NCBI GenBank assembly: GCA_004794785.1
Contig: SJOL01006479.1
Span: 400,819-464,818, forward strand
Source: Opisthorchis felineus
Taxonomy: Eukaryota; Platyhelminthes; Trematoda; Opisthorchiida; Opisthorchiidae
Direction: 5' to 3'
Length of the DNA stretch: 64,000 bases
The position numbers were made by a program, and so were the translations under genes. A model generated the notes under the pieces. The model did not search any database. It was not told the origin of the DNA and worked only from the letters and a program-made list of their open reading frames with translations. This document shows, piece by piece, positions 51,590 through 63,654 of this stretch. Each line of letters opens with the position of its first letter. Position 1 is the first letter of the stretch.

Positions 51590-52010
51590 ACTGGAAACTG
51601 TTGACCGGCTTCGCTCTTTTTGGGGCTCATCAGGTAGGCGCACTCCGCGCGTTGCCGTCAGCATTATGTTCTGCTTGAACTTGAATTGCATGGAATTCAC
51701 CAGGTAATCTCATTTGCACACGAATTCGGTTTTCACGGATGACTCAAATGAATCCAGTCGAATTTCTCATCTATGGTGGTCTTCAGCTGAATATGCCGTA
51801 CCAGACCACCTCAGTTTCAGTTGGTACGACGTTTGAAATGTCGCAATACATTGTCCAGATGTAACACACCACTCATAAGGTTGATGAAAACTGTTCGACA
51901 GCCCACGACAGGTTTCGCCCTTGATGTGGCTCACCAGGTGAGCGCAGTCCCTCAACCCCATGTTATACTTGAACCAAAATTCAACAGAATTCGACAGATG
52001 CTCAAATTTG
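51590..52010 (+). repeat. A-family tandem (period about 304 bp)
   Basis: The block GGCTCATCAGG at 51624 recurs as GGCTCACCAGG at 51928, with the intervening sequence in the same order in both. One full unit and part of a second stand head-to-tail, which gives the unit length as about 304 bp. Confidence 0.7.
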
Positions 52011-53814
52011 CGCGAATTACCACAAACTGTTTAAATAATATATTTCAGATGCTCTCAAGAGCGTCCTTTCAATTTTAATAAGCTGGCAAACCGGTGTTAC
52101 ACCTTATACAGAAGGTCAGATGTAAATTTTTCTCGATAGTGCTCCCCCTCGGTGGCATAGAGTATAGAGTGTTACATGTATCAGGAGCACTAAAATCTCC
52201 TTCATACACTTTCCGCAGGTTTATTTCGTTTTATGAGCATACGATTTTGGAAAACGAGATGAATGGAGGAAGCGGAGTCTTTTTAAGTCAGATTCGGCAG
52301 ACTAGCTACCAAGTTGTCCGAGGCAGAATGAACACACTCACATCTATCAAATAACACAAGTAATTGTCAACAATATCTTCAATTTGGAGCCAATCTCTAA
52401 CCAATAATAGGTCTTATACTTGTATCCAAAAAATGATCCCATGGCAAGGCTAACAGTTTTTACAACTCTCTCCATAAGCAACAGCCTCTTTATAGGACGC
52501 TTCCTTCTTGAAGGATATAGGCTTACTGATGGCCTTGTGATGCAGCATGATCATTCGCACTAGCTAAAAATGCATTCTGACGCTCATTGACCTAGGTACA
52601 ATTTCGACCAAGGCATACATACATTTCCCGTGAATGAGAAGCCAAAGGCGGAATGCTAGTTATCCTTTGGCGTCAGTCAGTTTGTTGTCTTGCTTATCCC
52701 AATAGACTGGTTTTTCCCTCGGTGTGAAATAAGTTCCAGGGAGACATATTTTTCTTCCCCATATGCTTTTCAGTTGGATTTTTCTACCACTTCATCCGTG
52801 TGCTGTAGTGCACTTTTTTTGCTGTGTCCGTCTGAATCACGCCAGAAAGAGGATCCTGATCAAACTGATGAGTTACAAGCATTTGTGAACTTATGGCATC
52901 TCGTTTAGCTAGACGCCGTGGGTTATAGTGGTTTCCATTGGAAATGCGAGCGCTTAGAAGGTTTGTCTTCCGTTAACTGGAACAATTTCCTCCCGGCGGA
53001 TTGATCAATGTTATACTCCGCGACAGTACAAGAGTGGAATTTTGTGAAAGGTTGTACGTAATAGAAGGGCTGCTACTTTCCGGAATGTCAATCTTTCTAG
53101 ACTAGAGGACGACTTCGTCTCGAAATCCGAGACAGAGCTCTAAAAGTAGTCATCCATGTGCTCAGCGAGATCTGGAATTTCGTAGGTAAGAACAAGCTTA
53201 CACTGAAAATAAAACCCTGGGAATTTTTCCATGAGAAGGCTAGCTTCGAACTCTAGTGAATCTTCGTCCAGTTAATCAGTTCATAAGAACTTCGAGGTTT
53301 CAACACATAATAAGAGTGTGTACGCTACATAACTGATTGTGGTGGTCCGAAGTAAAACACGTTCTGTCAGTTAAGAGAAAAGACCTTTTCAACCCCCGAA
53401 ACCGTTTAAAGGTTTACCACTGCATATTTTGTCAATGGGTAGATCTTTCATGAAGTTCACTGGCTACTGTGGTTATAAAAAGTGTATTTGAATAGAAAAC
53501 GTGCTGCTCGCAATGGTACTCATTTTTACCCTAAGAGATTTTCTGAAATTCCTTTTTTAAAAGGCACTTTATCTGTGGTTCATAGTGAAGCAGTGTGGGG
53601 GAATACGAATGCGTATAATAATACCTTTTTTCAAACACTTGGGCCCTAATAACTAAGCTGATGAATATTTTCCCTCTTTGTTCTCCATTTTACTGCTGTT
53701 GTTTCACAATTAACATGATCACATGTCCCGGTTTCCGCTCTACTTTTCTTGTTTGCATCGGATGAAGACAGGGTAAGATTAATTTCACCAAGGTTGTTGG
53801 AAAATCTTCCTTCA

Positions 53815-53985
53815 GGAAAACACTAAAATATCTGGTTTTTGTCCCAACTGAAACATGAGGTGGCCTTTATGTGGCACACTCAGTTGGAGAATGCCATACA
53901 CGAGAGATTCAGCTGGGATTCAGCTGGGAGTCTCCAGTGAAAACCAAATGTTTGTGCGAATGAGTGTATTTTGCGGGCCAGTTTT
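53815..53985. repeat. A-family fragment
   Basis: CCCAACTGAAACATGAGGTG, GAGAATGCCATACACGAGAG and ATTCAGCTGGGAGTCTCCAG followed by GTGAAAACCAAAT are A-family blocks in mixed orientation. Confidence 0.55.
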
Positions 53986-56900
53986 GGCAGATTTTATGTC
54001 AGCTGATCCTATACGATGTGCTGATTGCCTGCAACTTACTGAGCGCATTGTCCGGCACGGATTTTCTGTGTATTTTGTATGAAAGCATGGGAGTCGGAAA
54101 GAATTTCGTGGTCCTGCTGCTTACAGAAACATCAAAAAGACTTCGCAATGATCAGGTTCAAAAAGCATAAATGATTTGAAAAAACATTGACTTTAGAAAT
54201 ATGTGGGACACCACGATGAGCCGCTTGACCAAGAGATTTAATCGCTAAACTACTACGCACTGATGTCACCTTGACTGACTGCGAGGCGCTTACAACAAAT
54301 TTGCCAATCTTGTCCAGTGAATCAAACATCAGACCAGGAGAATCAAAATCAATCACTAGTAATGACGGAAAATTTGCCGTCCCCTTCCTTCTTGTCTTAT
54401 TTCAACTTGTCTAGCCTAGACTTGTCCCCATGTTTGAGGATGACCATAGTGATTCTTCTCGTTCAGCGACGTAACATGTGCACTCACCGCTTTATATACC
54501 CTAAATAAAACTGATATTTAGGAATTGGTGATGTCAGCAACATTTTCGGACTATAGTACTGGTCGGTTGGCCCAGGGTTGAGGAAAGAAACGCCTATGAA
54601 CGACGACCTAAGGGTGGGGGAGCCATGGAAGCTGCTGATAGCTGAAGCTGCTGAAATTTGGGTCAAGCAGCCATTAAACGCCTGCACTGAATGTCAGTTG
54701 AGCGTATATGCCCAAATGTTGTTTGTACCATCAGCTGGATGATGAATGATTACGGCCTCCAAATAAAGCTGCATTGTGATATGCACCACCTTGGTTTGCT
54801 GAATTGGTTAAACATGAGGAAACGGAAACCTGAAGTCGATCAGCTTGGTCACGCGGGGCGTTGTAAACTGGGTTGAAAGAAAACGGAGACCAAGTTGCAT
54901 TACCAGGAACGTAAATCGAATTTGACTGTGGTATTTTGTTAACAAATTGTACCCTTTGTCCAGCAAAAACCCTAATCAGGCTGTGAAACTCGCTATCGAA
55001 TCAGCCTATATTCAGTTCACCTCTCCGCTCTTATCGTTACCTGATCACTCCAGCGTAATTTATTTTCATAATTACTAACCGCACGTACTCAACGAGGAAT
55101 CCAGGCTACTGCACTTGACTCACTACCTGCCACTTCACTTAGTAGTATCACTCTTTTACTATTGAACTCAGTTTATCTTCACTGCATTATGGGAAAAAAG
55201 TGCTAGCGGTGACGATCGGTCATCTCGGTCGAATAGTCCTCAGGTTACGCAATTAACAGAGCAAACGAGGTGGTCAATGATAACCGATGCTTTAAATTAG
55301 AATGGGCTGAATCTATGGTCGGAAATCTATATGATAAAGAAAGCTTGAGTAAACCCGATTAAAAAATGTTTTCAAAAATTTTGAAAACAGGTGTGAATTG
55401 GCAAGATGAGCCCTTGGAAATAGTTGAACGCTGTATCAAAATCTACACCCATACTCAGCCAGTGGGATGATGTCTTACCCATTAGCTCCGAATTTATTTT
55501 AATCAAAACTGTCGTAGGCTCCAAAAACATTTTTTGGATTTCCTTCTCTTTTTCAATGCGCGAAACACTCAGAAGTGCTCGTGTGCTAACAATACGGGTG
55601 ACCATTGCAATTTTAGATGTAGAAGGATAGATCTTCGCGCGCAAGCCCTGAAAGAATGAGGATTAAGCAGTTCTAAGTCAAAATACATGCAGTGCAGTGA
55701 AGTAATATTTGATCGTTTTAAATTGCACCGATAAGTGGCTTTAAATCTCCCTAACAGACAGGACCGATTAAAACCGGTTACAATGAGTTCGTGGTCACTG
55801 GAGATGGGCGCACCACTCCAGGTGTTTGCCTTATGTATGATGAGTAAAGAATAGAGAAACTGGTATGAAGTCGCTTAATTTTGACATCTTACTTGTGAAT
55901 CATGGCACTACTGAGTAGCTTCTACGCTCTGTTCCGTTTTTACGTGTGTCGACTCATCTTCAGGCGGGGATAGGCAGCTTTATTCGTGAAGGCACCATCA
56001 AAATCGACACCGGAAGTCTTGAACGGACCATATTATCAGCTTGCTTGGTTAACCAAGTTGTAATGGATCCACCGGCGTGCACCGAACAAAAAATTATGAT
56101 ATAGGTCGATTCGTTCCATTCTGGTTCACTCCACTGAAGCTTGTCCGTTTTGTTCTGTCGTATTCTTCACATAAATCTCCGTCTGGCTTGGCCGAGTTTT
56201 GAGATAGTAAGTCAGGCTGGGAGTAACACTGTTGTGAAATATATGTCGCTCGGGTGCGCTGCTCGGTTGTTGGTCTGATAGTTGGATTGCAAACGTTTCA
56301 CCACCAATCGGCTTGATAAAGTCACCAAAGATGTCAAGCTTTGTGAGGAAACCAACAACCAGACTGGACATTTGCCGAAAGTTCTGAACGAACCGGAATC
56401 CAGAACTGACCATCATTTTCCAGAAAATTGCTCTTGAAGGGGTTAAAATATACACGACCTGTTACTTTGTGCACACTCCACAGAACATTCTAAGGACCGG
56501 CCGTTCTATTTCTGTTTGAATTAAGGCCGTTTTTTTCAAAAGAGTACTGTCACCGCAAGTCTGCACCGGGGAATATGCAGAAGTACTAAAAAATACATTC
56601 CAACATGCGTTCGTCCACATCCCATACACCAAATTTTAGCCAAAAACTGGTTGTTTGTTTAACAGAAGACGCTTCTGCGGAACATCGCAGCTCACCTGTT
56701 AACCAGATGAATTTATGATGGGTTTGTCGAACTTCGTTGTAGGATTTTTGTTTCTGTTATTGTTGCCCCGTCTAAGTTGTTCAGATTCACCCCGCCCTTG
56801 TCACTTAGCCGTATACTGTGTCCAGTCTGCCGTGTCCATCTGTCTTCTAACTTTGGGTATACATAAGATATGAAAGTGTTGTCCGGCTTTGTATCACCAA

Positions 56901-57327
56901 GCACACTCTTCTCCGGGCAATGACCAGTAGAGTAGACCTCATCAGTGAGGAAGTGATCCACTTAACTCTGCACTGAGGATATAACCTCGATTAGTGCTGA
57001 AACGTTTGCGATCCAACTGCCGAGCTCGGCTAATAAAAAAAACTAAACGCTGTCTTCTTTTTGATCGATGAAGAATGGAAACCTGTCGCCACTGTTTTAA
57101 CATATTCTGTTATTCTCTAGCGCACCCTTGGGAACCAGAACACATTTCAGAAAAAAGTTTACATTTCTCGATTAGGGCAAGAAGTGATTGGTGAGAGCGA
57201 ACCTTAGCGCGCCCGTGACAATTGCTATCTGGACAGTTTGGCATGACCCACCTGCCTCTGAGTTCGAAACTACTTACGCATGTACTCAAAATGGGTGATT
57301 TTAATCCACCGACGTGAGGCTTTCGTG

Positions 57328-57511
57328 CCGAAATTAGGCAGCTGGCCCGTTAGAGCGCGAATTTACAGACCGGATGGTCCGTGGTTCAAACCTGGCCTTT
57401 GCATCTCGACTTCTACTGTCTAGGCTTAGGCAGCCCGGCAGTATCCCAGTCCTCGTGTTTCATTCGGGTGGCATGGCAGCTAGGCACCGAAAGGGTGTTA
57501 CAGCTAAACGA
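57328..57511 (+). mobile_element. SINE-C copy
   Basis: The plus strand has an A-box-like stretch (AGGCAGCTGGCCCGTTAGAG), a B box in CCGTGGTTCAAACCTGGCCT, then the SINE-C body (TATCCCAGTCCTCGTG) and its end GCACCGAAAGGGTGTTACAG. The head carries a few extra bases between the boxes relative to the copy at 34700-34862. Confidence 0.7.
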
Positions 57512-58832
57512 ATCATGTTTATTTTATGAACTTTTGGGATGTTCTAGTACAACGTTCACAAGGGTGCAATGTCACTCCCTCAGTTGGCGACGGTGGGTTG
57601 CAAGTGGGAGTTCAGATGTGGATGGAAGGCCTGTTACCTGTCGAGGATAATCTAATCAGTCGTAACGGTTACTTCGTTTATCAAGATGCTGATTGATGCT
57701 GCTGTCCTTGCAAGGCTTGACTCATTTAAATGGACTTATCCTGTCTAACATCGTCCTACCACCTTTTCGTTTGATGCAATTGGTCCGAGACTCGTAGGTT
57801 TTGAGTGTGTTAGCAGAACTCTAACAAGCCTTTTCGTTTCGAATGTACTTGGTTTTTTATCACAGTGCAACTGTTCATTCGTACGGTCATACCAGTCGTG
57901 TTTTGTTTGCTTCAAAATCAATTGCGAAGCTTGTTTACTCTACTTAGGCTTTGATAGTTCATCTTCAGGTGTCAAGATTCATGCTCAAAAGAAAACACTG
58001 AAATGCGAACAAAAATAGCATCGCTGTTCTAAATTTAGCGGTAAAATGAATTTTTTTGTTTTTAGTCGAAAAAACATTCGCTGTAGACAACAGGATCGCT
58101 TCTAAATATCGAAATAGACTTCATGTTCACTGACTTGAAGATGCCCATCCTGCTCTGAATGGCTGTCAGTCCGATTGACTTATAAGCCGGTATAAACTCA
58201 CTACATTTACCCATTGCATTAGCCGGTGGTTTTGTGTACATTGGCTTCCTAAGACAGCCCACAGTATACAGAGCTATTAATATTCCCTTTCACCGGTGGC
58301 CTTTTTTCCGAAAGAATTACACATTCGCTTGTGAGTGACGAGAAATGCTGTTTTAGAATCATTCGAGAGATAGCCCCCTCTAGAACGAAACAATGTCGGA
58401 GGTATGGCTTTTACAAAGAAGATGATGGCTTCGGATACAGGATGGCAAAAAGCGAAAAGTTCGAGAACCACCGCTGAATTAAAAATGGGGACAAAAGGTC
58501 TGTTTTTACCTGAAACCAATGTAAAAATATCTAGCACCGTCCTGTTTACTCAGCATACTGCGTTACACTTTCATAAGCCTTCAGCAGGCAGCACAGAATA
58601 CCAGAAGATCAATTACAGTCCTCTGTCCAGCCTTCAGAAATAGCCTATCAGTTAGCTTCTATCCCTTTGAGTGGAAAGAATGGTGAGTGATCGCTCAAGC
58701 AACTGAAACCAGGTGTCTTCATTTGAGCGCCTTCCCCATACAAAGAATATTGCCACTTTTCCAACACAGTGTTGTCAAAATGGATCTAACTAACTGTTTC
58801 CTTCATCCTTCTTTTCATTTCCTATTCAATAG

Positions 58833-58902
58833 GCTCCGCCGTATGAAAATGGACCAGCGTAAAGTGCAAGATTCAGCAAACACGCTTGTTGACTTGGCCA
58901 AG
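58833..58902 (+). CDS. SK: SK channel exon: calmodulin-binding domain, second part
   Basis: This 70-nt exon is the smallest of the gene. After completing the split Gly codon it encodes LRRMKMDQRKVQDSANTLVD then LAK. The family reads [23 protein letters not shown]. The Arg and Lys in LRRMKM correspond to the pair known in rat SK2 (R464, K467) to be needed for Ca2+-independent calmodulin binding (established knowledge; alignment by eye). The acceptor is cctattcaatag at 58832 and the donor gtaaat at 58903, leaving phase 0. It lies 23.5 kb from the preceding exon and 4.4 kb from the next. Its small size and distance from exon 4 make it easy to lose in automatic gene models. Confidence 0.94.
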
Positions 58903-59020
58903 GTAAATATCATCACTTTCGCATCTGCTTTTATTATCCCGGTTGTGTAGTCTTCCGTTTGTAAGCTTAGTTCCAACAGTACTAATCGACTACCTCAAGC
59001 AAAGAAGCAAGATGTATGTT

Positions 59021-59050
59021 TGTGTGTGTGTGTGTGTGTGCACGCGCGCA
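59021..59050. repeat. (TG)n followed by CACGCGCGCA
   Basis: Thirty bases of strictly alternating pyrimidine and purine, 118 bp after the donor of the small calmodulin-binding exon. Such tracts can adopt Z-DNA and are length-variable. Confidence 0.85.
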
Positions 59051-60149
59051 TTTTCCGACCACACCCTTTTGTGTGGACTGAATGCTTATGAAAAGCGTTA
59101 AGTGTGATCAGCTCCCTCCTTGGGGAAATTTATTATACTGCCATTTGAGAAAGCATCAATCCATAGCATTTTGGTGACATCGCAACTTGTAGTGTGGATA
59201 ACCTACTTTCAGACTATAGAATAGAATGGATTATCCTGTGAAATTCCATAATGTAACATACTCACTGTTGAACTACCGAAAGGTATGTGGTCAAATGAGT
59301 TCACCTTTGTGTTCCTTTTTTGTTGCGCTCAGACTTCGCACACTGCCCTGATGGCTAGACCCTCAGCCTTCATGTCCATACCGGTCGGACTCTATCGAGA
59401 GGTATCATCGCTTAGCATTCCTGTCACATAGCATTCCATACCCAGTACTGCTCCGAACCACAGTTCATCAAACACTGCTCACTTGCCCGGCATAGTTTTT
59501 ACCCTTGTGTCACGTGCCACACCGTCCTCTACGCATGACCAGCAGCCCGTGTCGTATATTGTAGACCACACTCTCATAGAACAATAGTGATGTCGTAATT
59601 CCGTATCCGTGATACAAAACTGGGGTGTCGGTGCTGCATGTAGTCCTTCATTGTTCACTCACAAAAACTTGTTCTATTCACGTATGCATGATCAACCATG
59701 CCATTCACCAAAATCCTTTTTATGTGTACATCGGCCCCAGTGGCTTAGCTACATATGGTAGCAATTCGGGACTGGTCTCTGGTGCAGATTGACACCCACT
59801 GCTGACAGCAAAACATTCGGAAAATGGGAAACAATTGTTCGTGTGACGATAGGAATGTGTAGAAATATCCCATCAACCTTCGGGCATTCCGACTTATTTT
59901 GGAGCTTCATCGCATGCGCGCCTTCCGAAGCGTATCTCCGATACCCACGCAGATGCTCTAACAACTGAGTTATTGCAAATGTTGCTCAGGACAGATTTAT
60001 GTATTGAGGATTCACGTGGGACGCCCCAATCGTGTGGATAAAAGGCCAAAGGATGGCAGAAAATGTGGAACAATTGGCACCTTATAGCAGCCATTTATAG
60101 CGTCTACTGGGTACAAGTGGTGTGCATACAGAGAGGACATGACTGCATG

Positions 60150-60300
60150 TAGAAAGACAGGATTCGAGCTAAGAAACAATCTCTTGGATAGGGTGTAGTG
60201 TCTCGAGTTCGAATCCTACCCAGGACGCTGCTCATTCCCAATACATTTTGTACAACCTGACCTGCCTGTTCAGGATTGCGAATTCCGGGAATTCCATCCA
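60150..60300 (+). repeat. Possible tRNA-derived repeat with B-box-like motif
   Basis: GTCTCGAGTTCGAATCCTAC contains a good RNA polymerase III B box, followed by a body with CAGGATTGCGAATTCCGGGA. A convincing A box is not visible, and I see no second copy in the window, so this is only a candidate SINE remnant. Confidence 0.3.
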
Positions 60301-63293
60301 TCAATTCTGAAATTCAGCATGGTAAAATGAGCATCACAGAGCTCACTGCACTCAAGGACAAACAACTCGGCAGCCTCATTATTAACTCAAGTGCATTCGA
60401 GTTTTTGCTCGGGTCATTTGAATTTAAAATTAATCCACCTAGAACGTAGCTGCGTAAAGGGCACTCAGTACTAGCAGTTCTCAAGGGGAGTTACAGTGAC
60501 AGTGATATTGGGTATATTCCCTATCCTGGCTATTTGTGATCAGAATGCATAGTTGTTCCATATGTCAAAATGCCGATTTGAGAAGTCATACATAATCAGC
60601 ATGCATCCTCACTTAGCTTGATGGACGACTGTTCGGTCGTAGGTTTGTGTTCACAGGGTAAAATAGACCAGACCCATTCTGCAAGCCTGTGTGGCCAATA
60701 AGATACATTACGTTTTGTGGTTCCCAACATCGTTGGTTTGCGACGTGCTCCATTGAAACATTGGTGTACAACAGGTTCCTACTTTTAAGTTTCATCGGCA
60801 ACAAGTGAATTTTAAAGTTGGCCAAAACAAAATCCAAGTGCAAAACGACTCACTGAATTTAACAGATAAAATTAAAGACAGGTAAATTAATAATGACAAA
60901 CGGTACTGACAAGACAATCAATAAACGAATGTGCAAGTGGCATCCCGAATTGTTTAGCGGAGCGATCTTCTTTTGCTGAGATTTCAAAACTGTTCTCATG
61001 GGATAAATTTTTCAGTGTGGCAAAAACGGATGTAGAGGTTTCAGTCAGTCCCTGAATAACCGTTAGCCGGATATTTAAGGGGGAAGTCAAGCCACTAAGC
61101 TTGTCTGCTGCATTGCTTTATAGATATTCTTCGCACGCTAGTCCCCAGAACAGTTTAAAGCTGGAAAAGGTTTAGTTAGGTCTCCGCCCAGAATGGCTTT
61201 TTCCTGAAATATTACGTAGTAAATCGTGCCTTGTAGGAAGTGCTAATATACACCCCCTCACTGCATCTCTGTTACAGAACATGGAGCTAATTTTCCATGT
61301 AATGCACGTTAAACAAGGAACGATAAGGCCGGGCAAATGGGGCCAACGAGGCATTCAGCCGTTAGCTTCATGATATCATCCAGTGTGAGACTAGGTAGGC
61401 GATTCGTGAGTAGATGAGGTAAAGCTATGAACATCGTTATAACTTCTGTCTTGAACATTGTACTCGAGTGCATAAGCGGGTCACTTGCTCTCTCGGGGTA
61501 ACTTGTTCAATGAGTCCGAATATGGTCATTAGGACTGATATCCGTTTATTTGAACTATACTTTGTCTGCCTGAGAACCTCCGGCCGTAAGTCTTACACGT
61601 CCGAAAAAAGCCCATAATGAGGACGAAGTAATGTCGAGTTGGTTTGGGCTGACAGCTGCATGCGTTCGAAACCGACTAGATACAACTGGTACTTAACAGT
61701 TATGGCTTCGCTCATCAGAGGCTAAGATTCAAGTGCATGGTTAAATGAGCAAGTTCAACTTAACAGGGTTATTTCTAACCATTAAGTCGTTGATAGATCA
61801 CATTCACTTTAGCATTAAATTAACTTAAGCAAGTTTGCACCGTCGCTGCATATCTTAACTTTGGTTTGCGGGTTACGGACACCGAAAGCGTGCATTTCGT
61901 GAAAGAAAAACTTGGCTACTGTGGAACATTTGAGTAGTGGCTGTTCTCTAACACAAACTAATCCTCACCGAGTGATAAAACGGAAGCCGTGCAGCACCGA
62001 TTAAGTACGGACCCCATACGTTTTGTATCCGATCATTCCAACACCACGTGCGTTTTCCCTCCCATTTCATTCTACGAAATAAGATCATTGAGCCCATAGT
62101 TACAAACTAGCAGACTCTCTTTTACTTGACTTGATGACACCAGGTCTGTCGTGTCGAGTCAAAACTGACATTATGCATCCGGATAGGTGTGGATTTACAC
62201 ACAGTTTATATACTTCCAACCGATTGTATACAGCAAGTAGTGAGATGAGGAAATCATCTATGTGCCGGAAATGGTAAGGCTAAGCAAAGAAACGATTCAA
62301 CATTGCCTCATTGGTCTCCTTAGTAAGTGCTCCTGAGCTGCATTCGACATGTGCAAGGCCCCCAAATTCCAACATGAATGCTCTGAGATTGAAACTGAAG
62401 AGAACCGGACACGTTGACCAGTTACTCTTCTCAAATGAGCAAACCGAAGGGTATCGCTTGTGGACAGAGAAGTGAGAACAACCGTAAGGCTAACGATTAC
62501 TGCTTTCAGTGCTTGATCCTGGGGGAATCTGCACTACAGTATGTAGTAAGGCAGCAACTTGTGAAGGTCAGCTGAAAGGTCGCTGATTGATACAAATTTG
62601 CGTAACATTCGCCATGGAATAGTTAAAGATCAGAAGGATCTTGACAACACCAGGAGTCTGTCCTAGTTTGCAATACATTTAGGGATTTATTGCACACAGG
62701 GATTCCAGAATAAGCGGCAGATGCACTGAAACGAAACTTGTGTGCCCATAAATAAATTAAAGGCCAGCCTTTATAAACGAAGCAACAAAATGTGGTAGTA
62801 TAATGATAAGTATTCAGTTGAGAGGCTTTCAGATGAGAGACCGTTGGACAAAAACCCACGTACCAACGCGGGCACTCTGTTGTATAACGATTGACAAACT
62901 AGCCGCCAAAAGCGTTAAACCTCTTCTTAAAAGTACGCTCTTTCTTCATCCAGAGCGATTTATGCTGATGCACCTAGCATCTACACATAGTCATTCATAG
63001 AGAATGCCGGGCACAAACGGTATCCTATCTGTTTTGTCCCAACGCGGTAAAGACTGGTGCAACGGACACCATATTATGTGTTCACTTGATAGAATACAAC
63101 AGGCGTTCCTCCGTCGATTCAGTGTGGATCGGAGCAATAATTTACTCAGCTCTCCATCGCATGGTGTAAACAGCTTAGATCGATTTGATATATCTTTCAT
63201 TTTCTCCCTGTGTCTGTTATGGATTCAGATATATTTCGCAGTTCAGCTGGTGCAAATTCCTACCCACACGTGTCATCCACTCGCTCTACTCCT

Positions 63294-63312
63294 TGTGTGT
63301 GTGTGTGTGTGT
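63294..63312 (+). promoter_or_regulatory. TG repeat at exon 6 splice acceptor
   Basis: Nine and a half TG units end eight bases before the exon, followed by actttcag. In the RNA this is a UG tract in the position of the polypyrimidine tract. UG tracts at 3' splice sites bind TDP-43/CELF-type proteins in other animals and can lower exon inclusion (established for human CFTR exon 9). An effect here is inferred. Confidence 0.55.
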
Positions 63313-63320
63313 ACTTTCAG

Positions 63321-63422
63321 ACGCAATCCAACATTTATGAAACGGTCACGGATGTCCGGATGGAACAGAACTGCCTCAGTCATCGTATGGAAGTAATGGA
63401 GACAACGCTAATCAAACTGCAA
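63321..63422 (+). CDS. SK: SK channel exon: C-terminal coiled-coil start
   Basis: This exon has 34 codons in phase 0: TQSNIYETVTDVRMEQNCLS then HRMEVMETTLIKLQ. It follows LAK of the preceding exon as TQ-N-MYD follows LAK in vertebrate SK channels. The spacing of hydrophobic residues (V, M, L, M, M, L, I, L) fits the helical, coiled-coil segment behind the calmodulin-binding domain, which in other members reads [21 protein letters not shown]. The donor gtacgt is at 63423. The acceptor is unusual: a TG repeat at 63294-63312 stands where a pyrimidine tract is normal, with only actttcag between it and the exon. The protein does not end here and no further exon is seen before 64000. The upstream open frame from 63004 that runs through this exon is intron read-through. 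Confidence 0.88.
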
Positions 63423-63654
63423 GTACGTGATAGTAGTTTCTCTGTTGGCTCAATGAAAATAGGTACTAGTGGTTGGTCACGTGGCCGTTGGTCCGTTAGC
63501 CGAGCTTGGGAATTAGCTTGCAAACTTTTCGTTTCTGGTCAGTTTAGCGGGTACTTCGTCCTTACCTGCTTGTGTTTGAATAGTATTCAAAGAACACCTG
63601 ATATCTTCAATCAGTTGGAAAATGTTTGGGACCGATTGGGTAGTCATCATTTCA

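Larger units (their letters stand above)
35321..58832 (+). other. SK intron (23.5 kb), contains assembly gap
   Basis: This is the largest intron of the gene, and it interrupts the calmodulin-binding domain in phase 2. Contents: an A-family unit (36950-37094), a Penelope-like element with internal deletion (38120-39150), a truncated SINE-C (42303-42427), a 419-base N gap flanked by TA repeat, a SINE-B (43975-44180), A-family copies (49490-49700, 51590-52010, 53815-53985) and a SINE-C (57328-57511). I see no gene in 39.2-42.3, 44.2-49.4 or 54.0-57.3 kb. Confidence 0.85.
58903..63320 (+). other. SK intron (4.4 kb)
   Basis: This is a phase-0 GT-AG intron, the shortest of the gene. It contains an alternating pyrimidine-purine tract (59021-59050), possible tRNA-derived repeat pieces around 59740-60000 and 60150-60300, and a TG repeat that runs almost into the 3' splice site. 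No coding exon is evident between 58.9 and 63.3 kb. The S6-distal protein is continuous without one. Confidence 0.85.

Noticed and set aside
56126..56455. 109-aa minus-strand frame
   Set aside because: There is no recognisable motif, no splice context and no second copy. Its length is near what chance gives in 64 kb.
59740..60000. tRNA-like A-box stretches on both strands
   Set aside because: AACTCAGTTGTTAGAGCATC (minus) resembles an A box, but no B box follows at the right distance and no second copy was found in the window.
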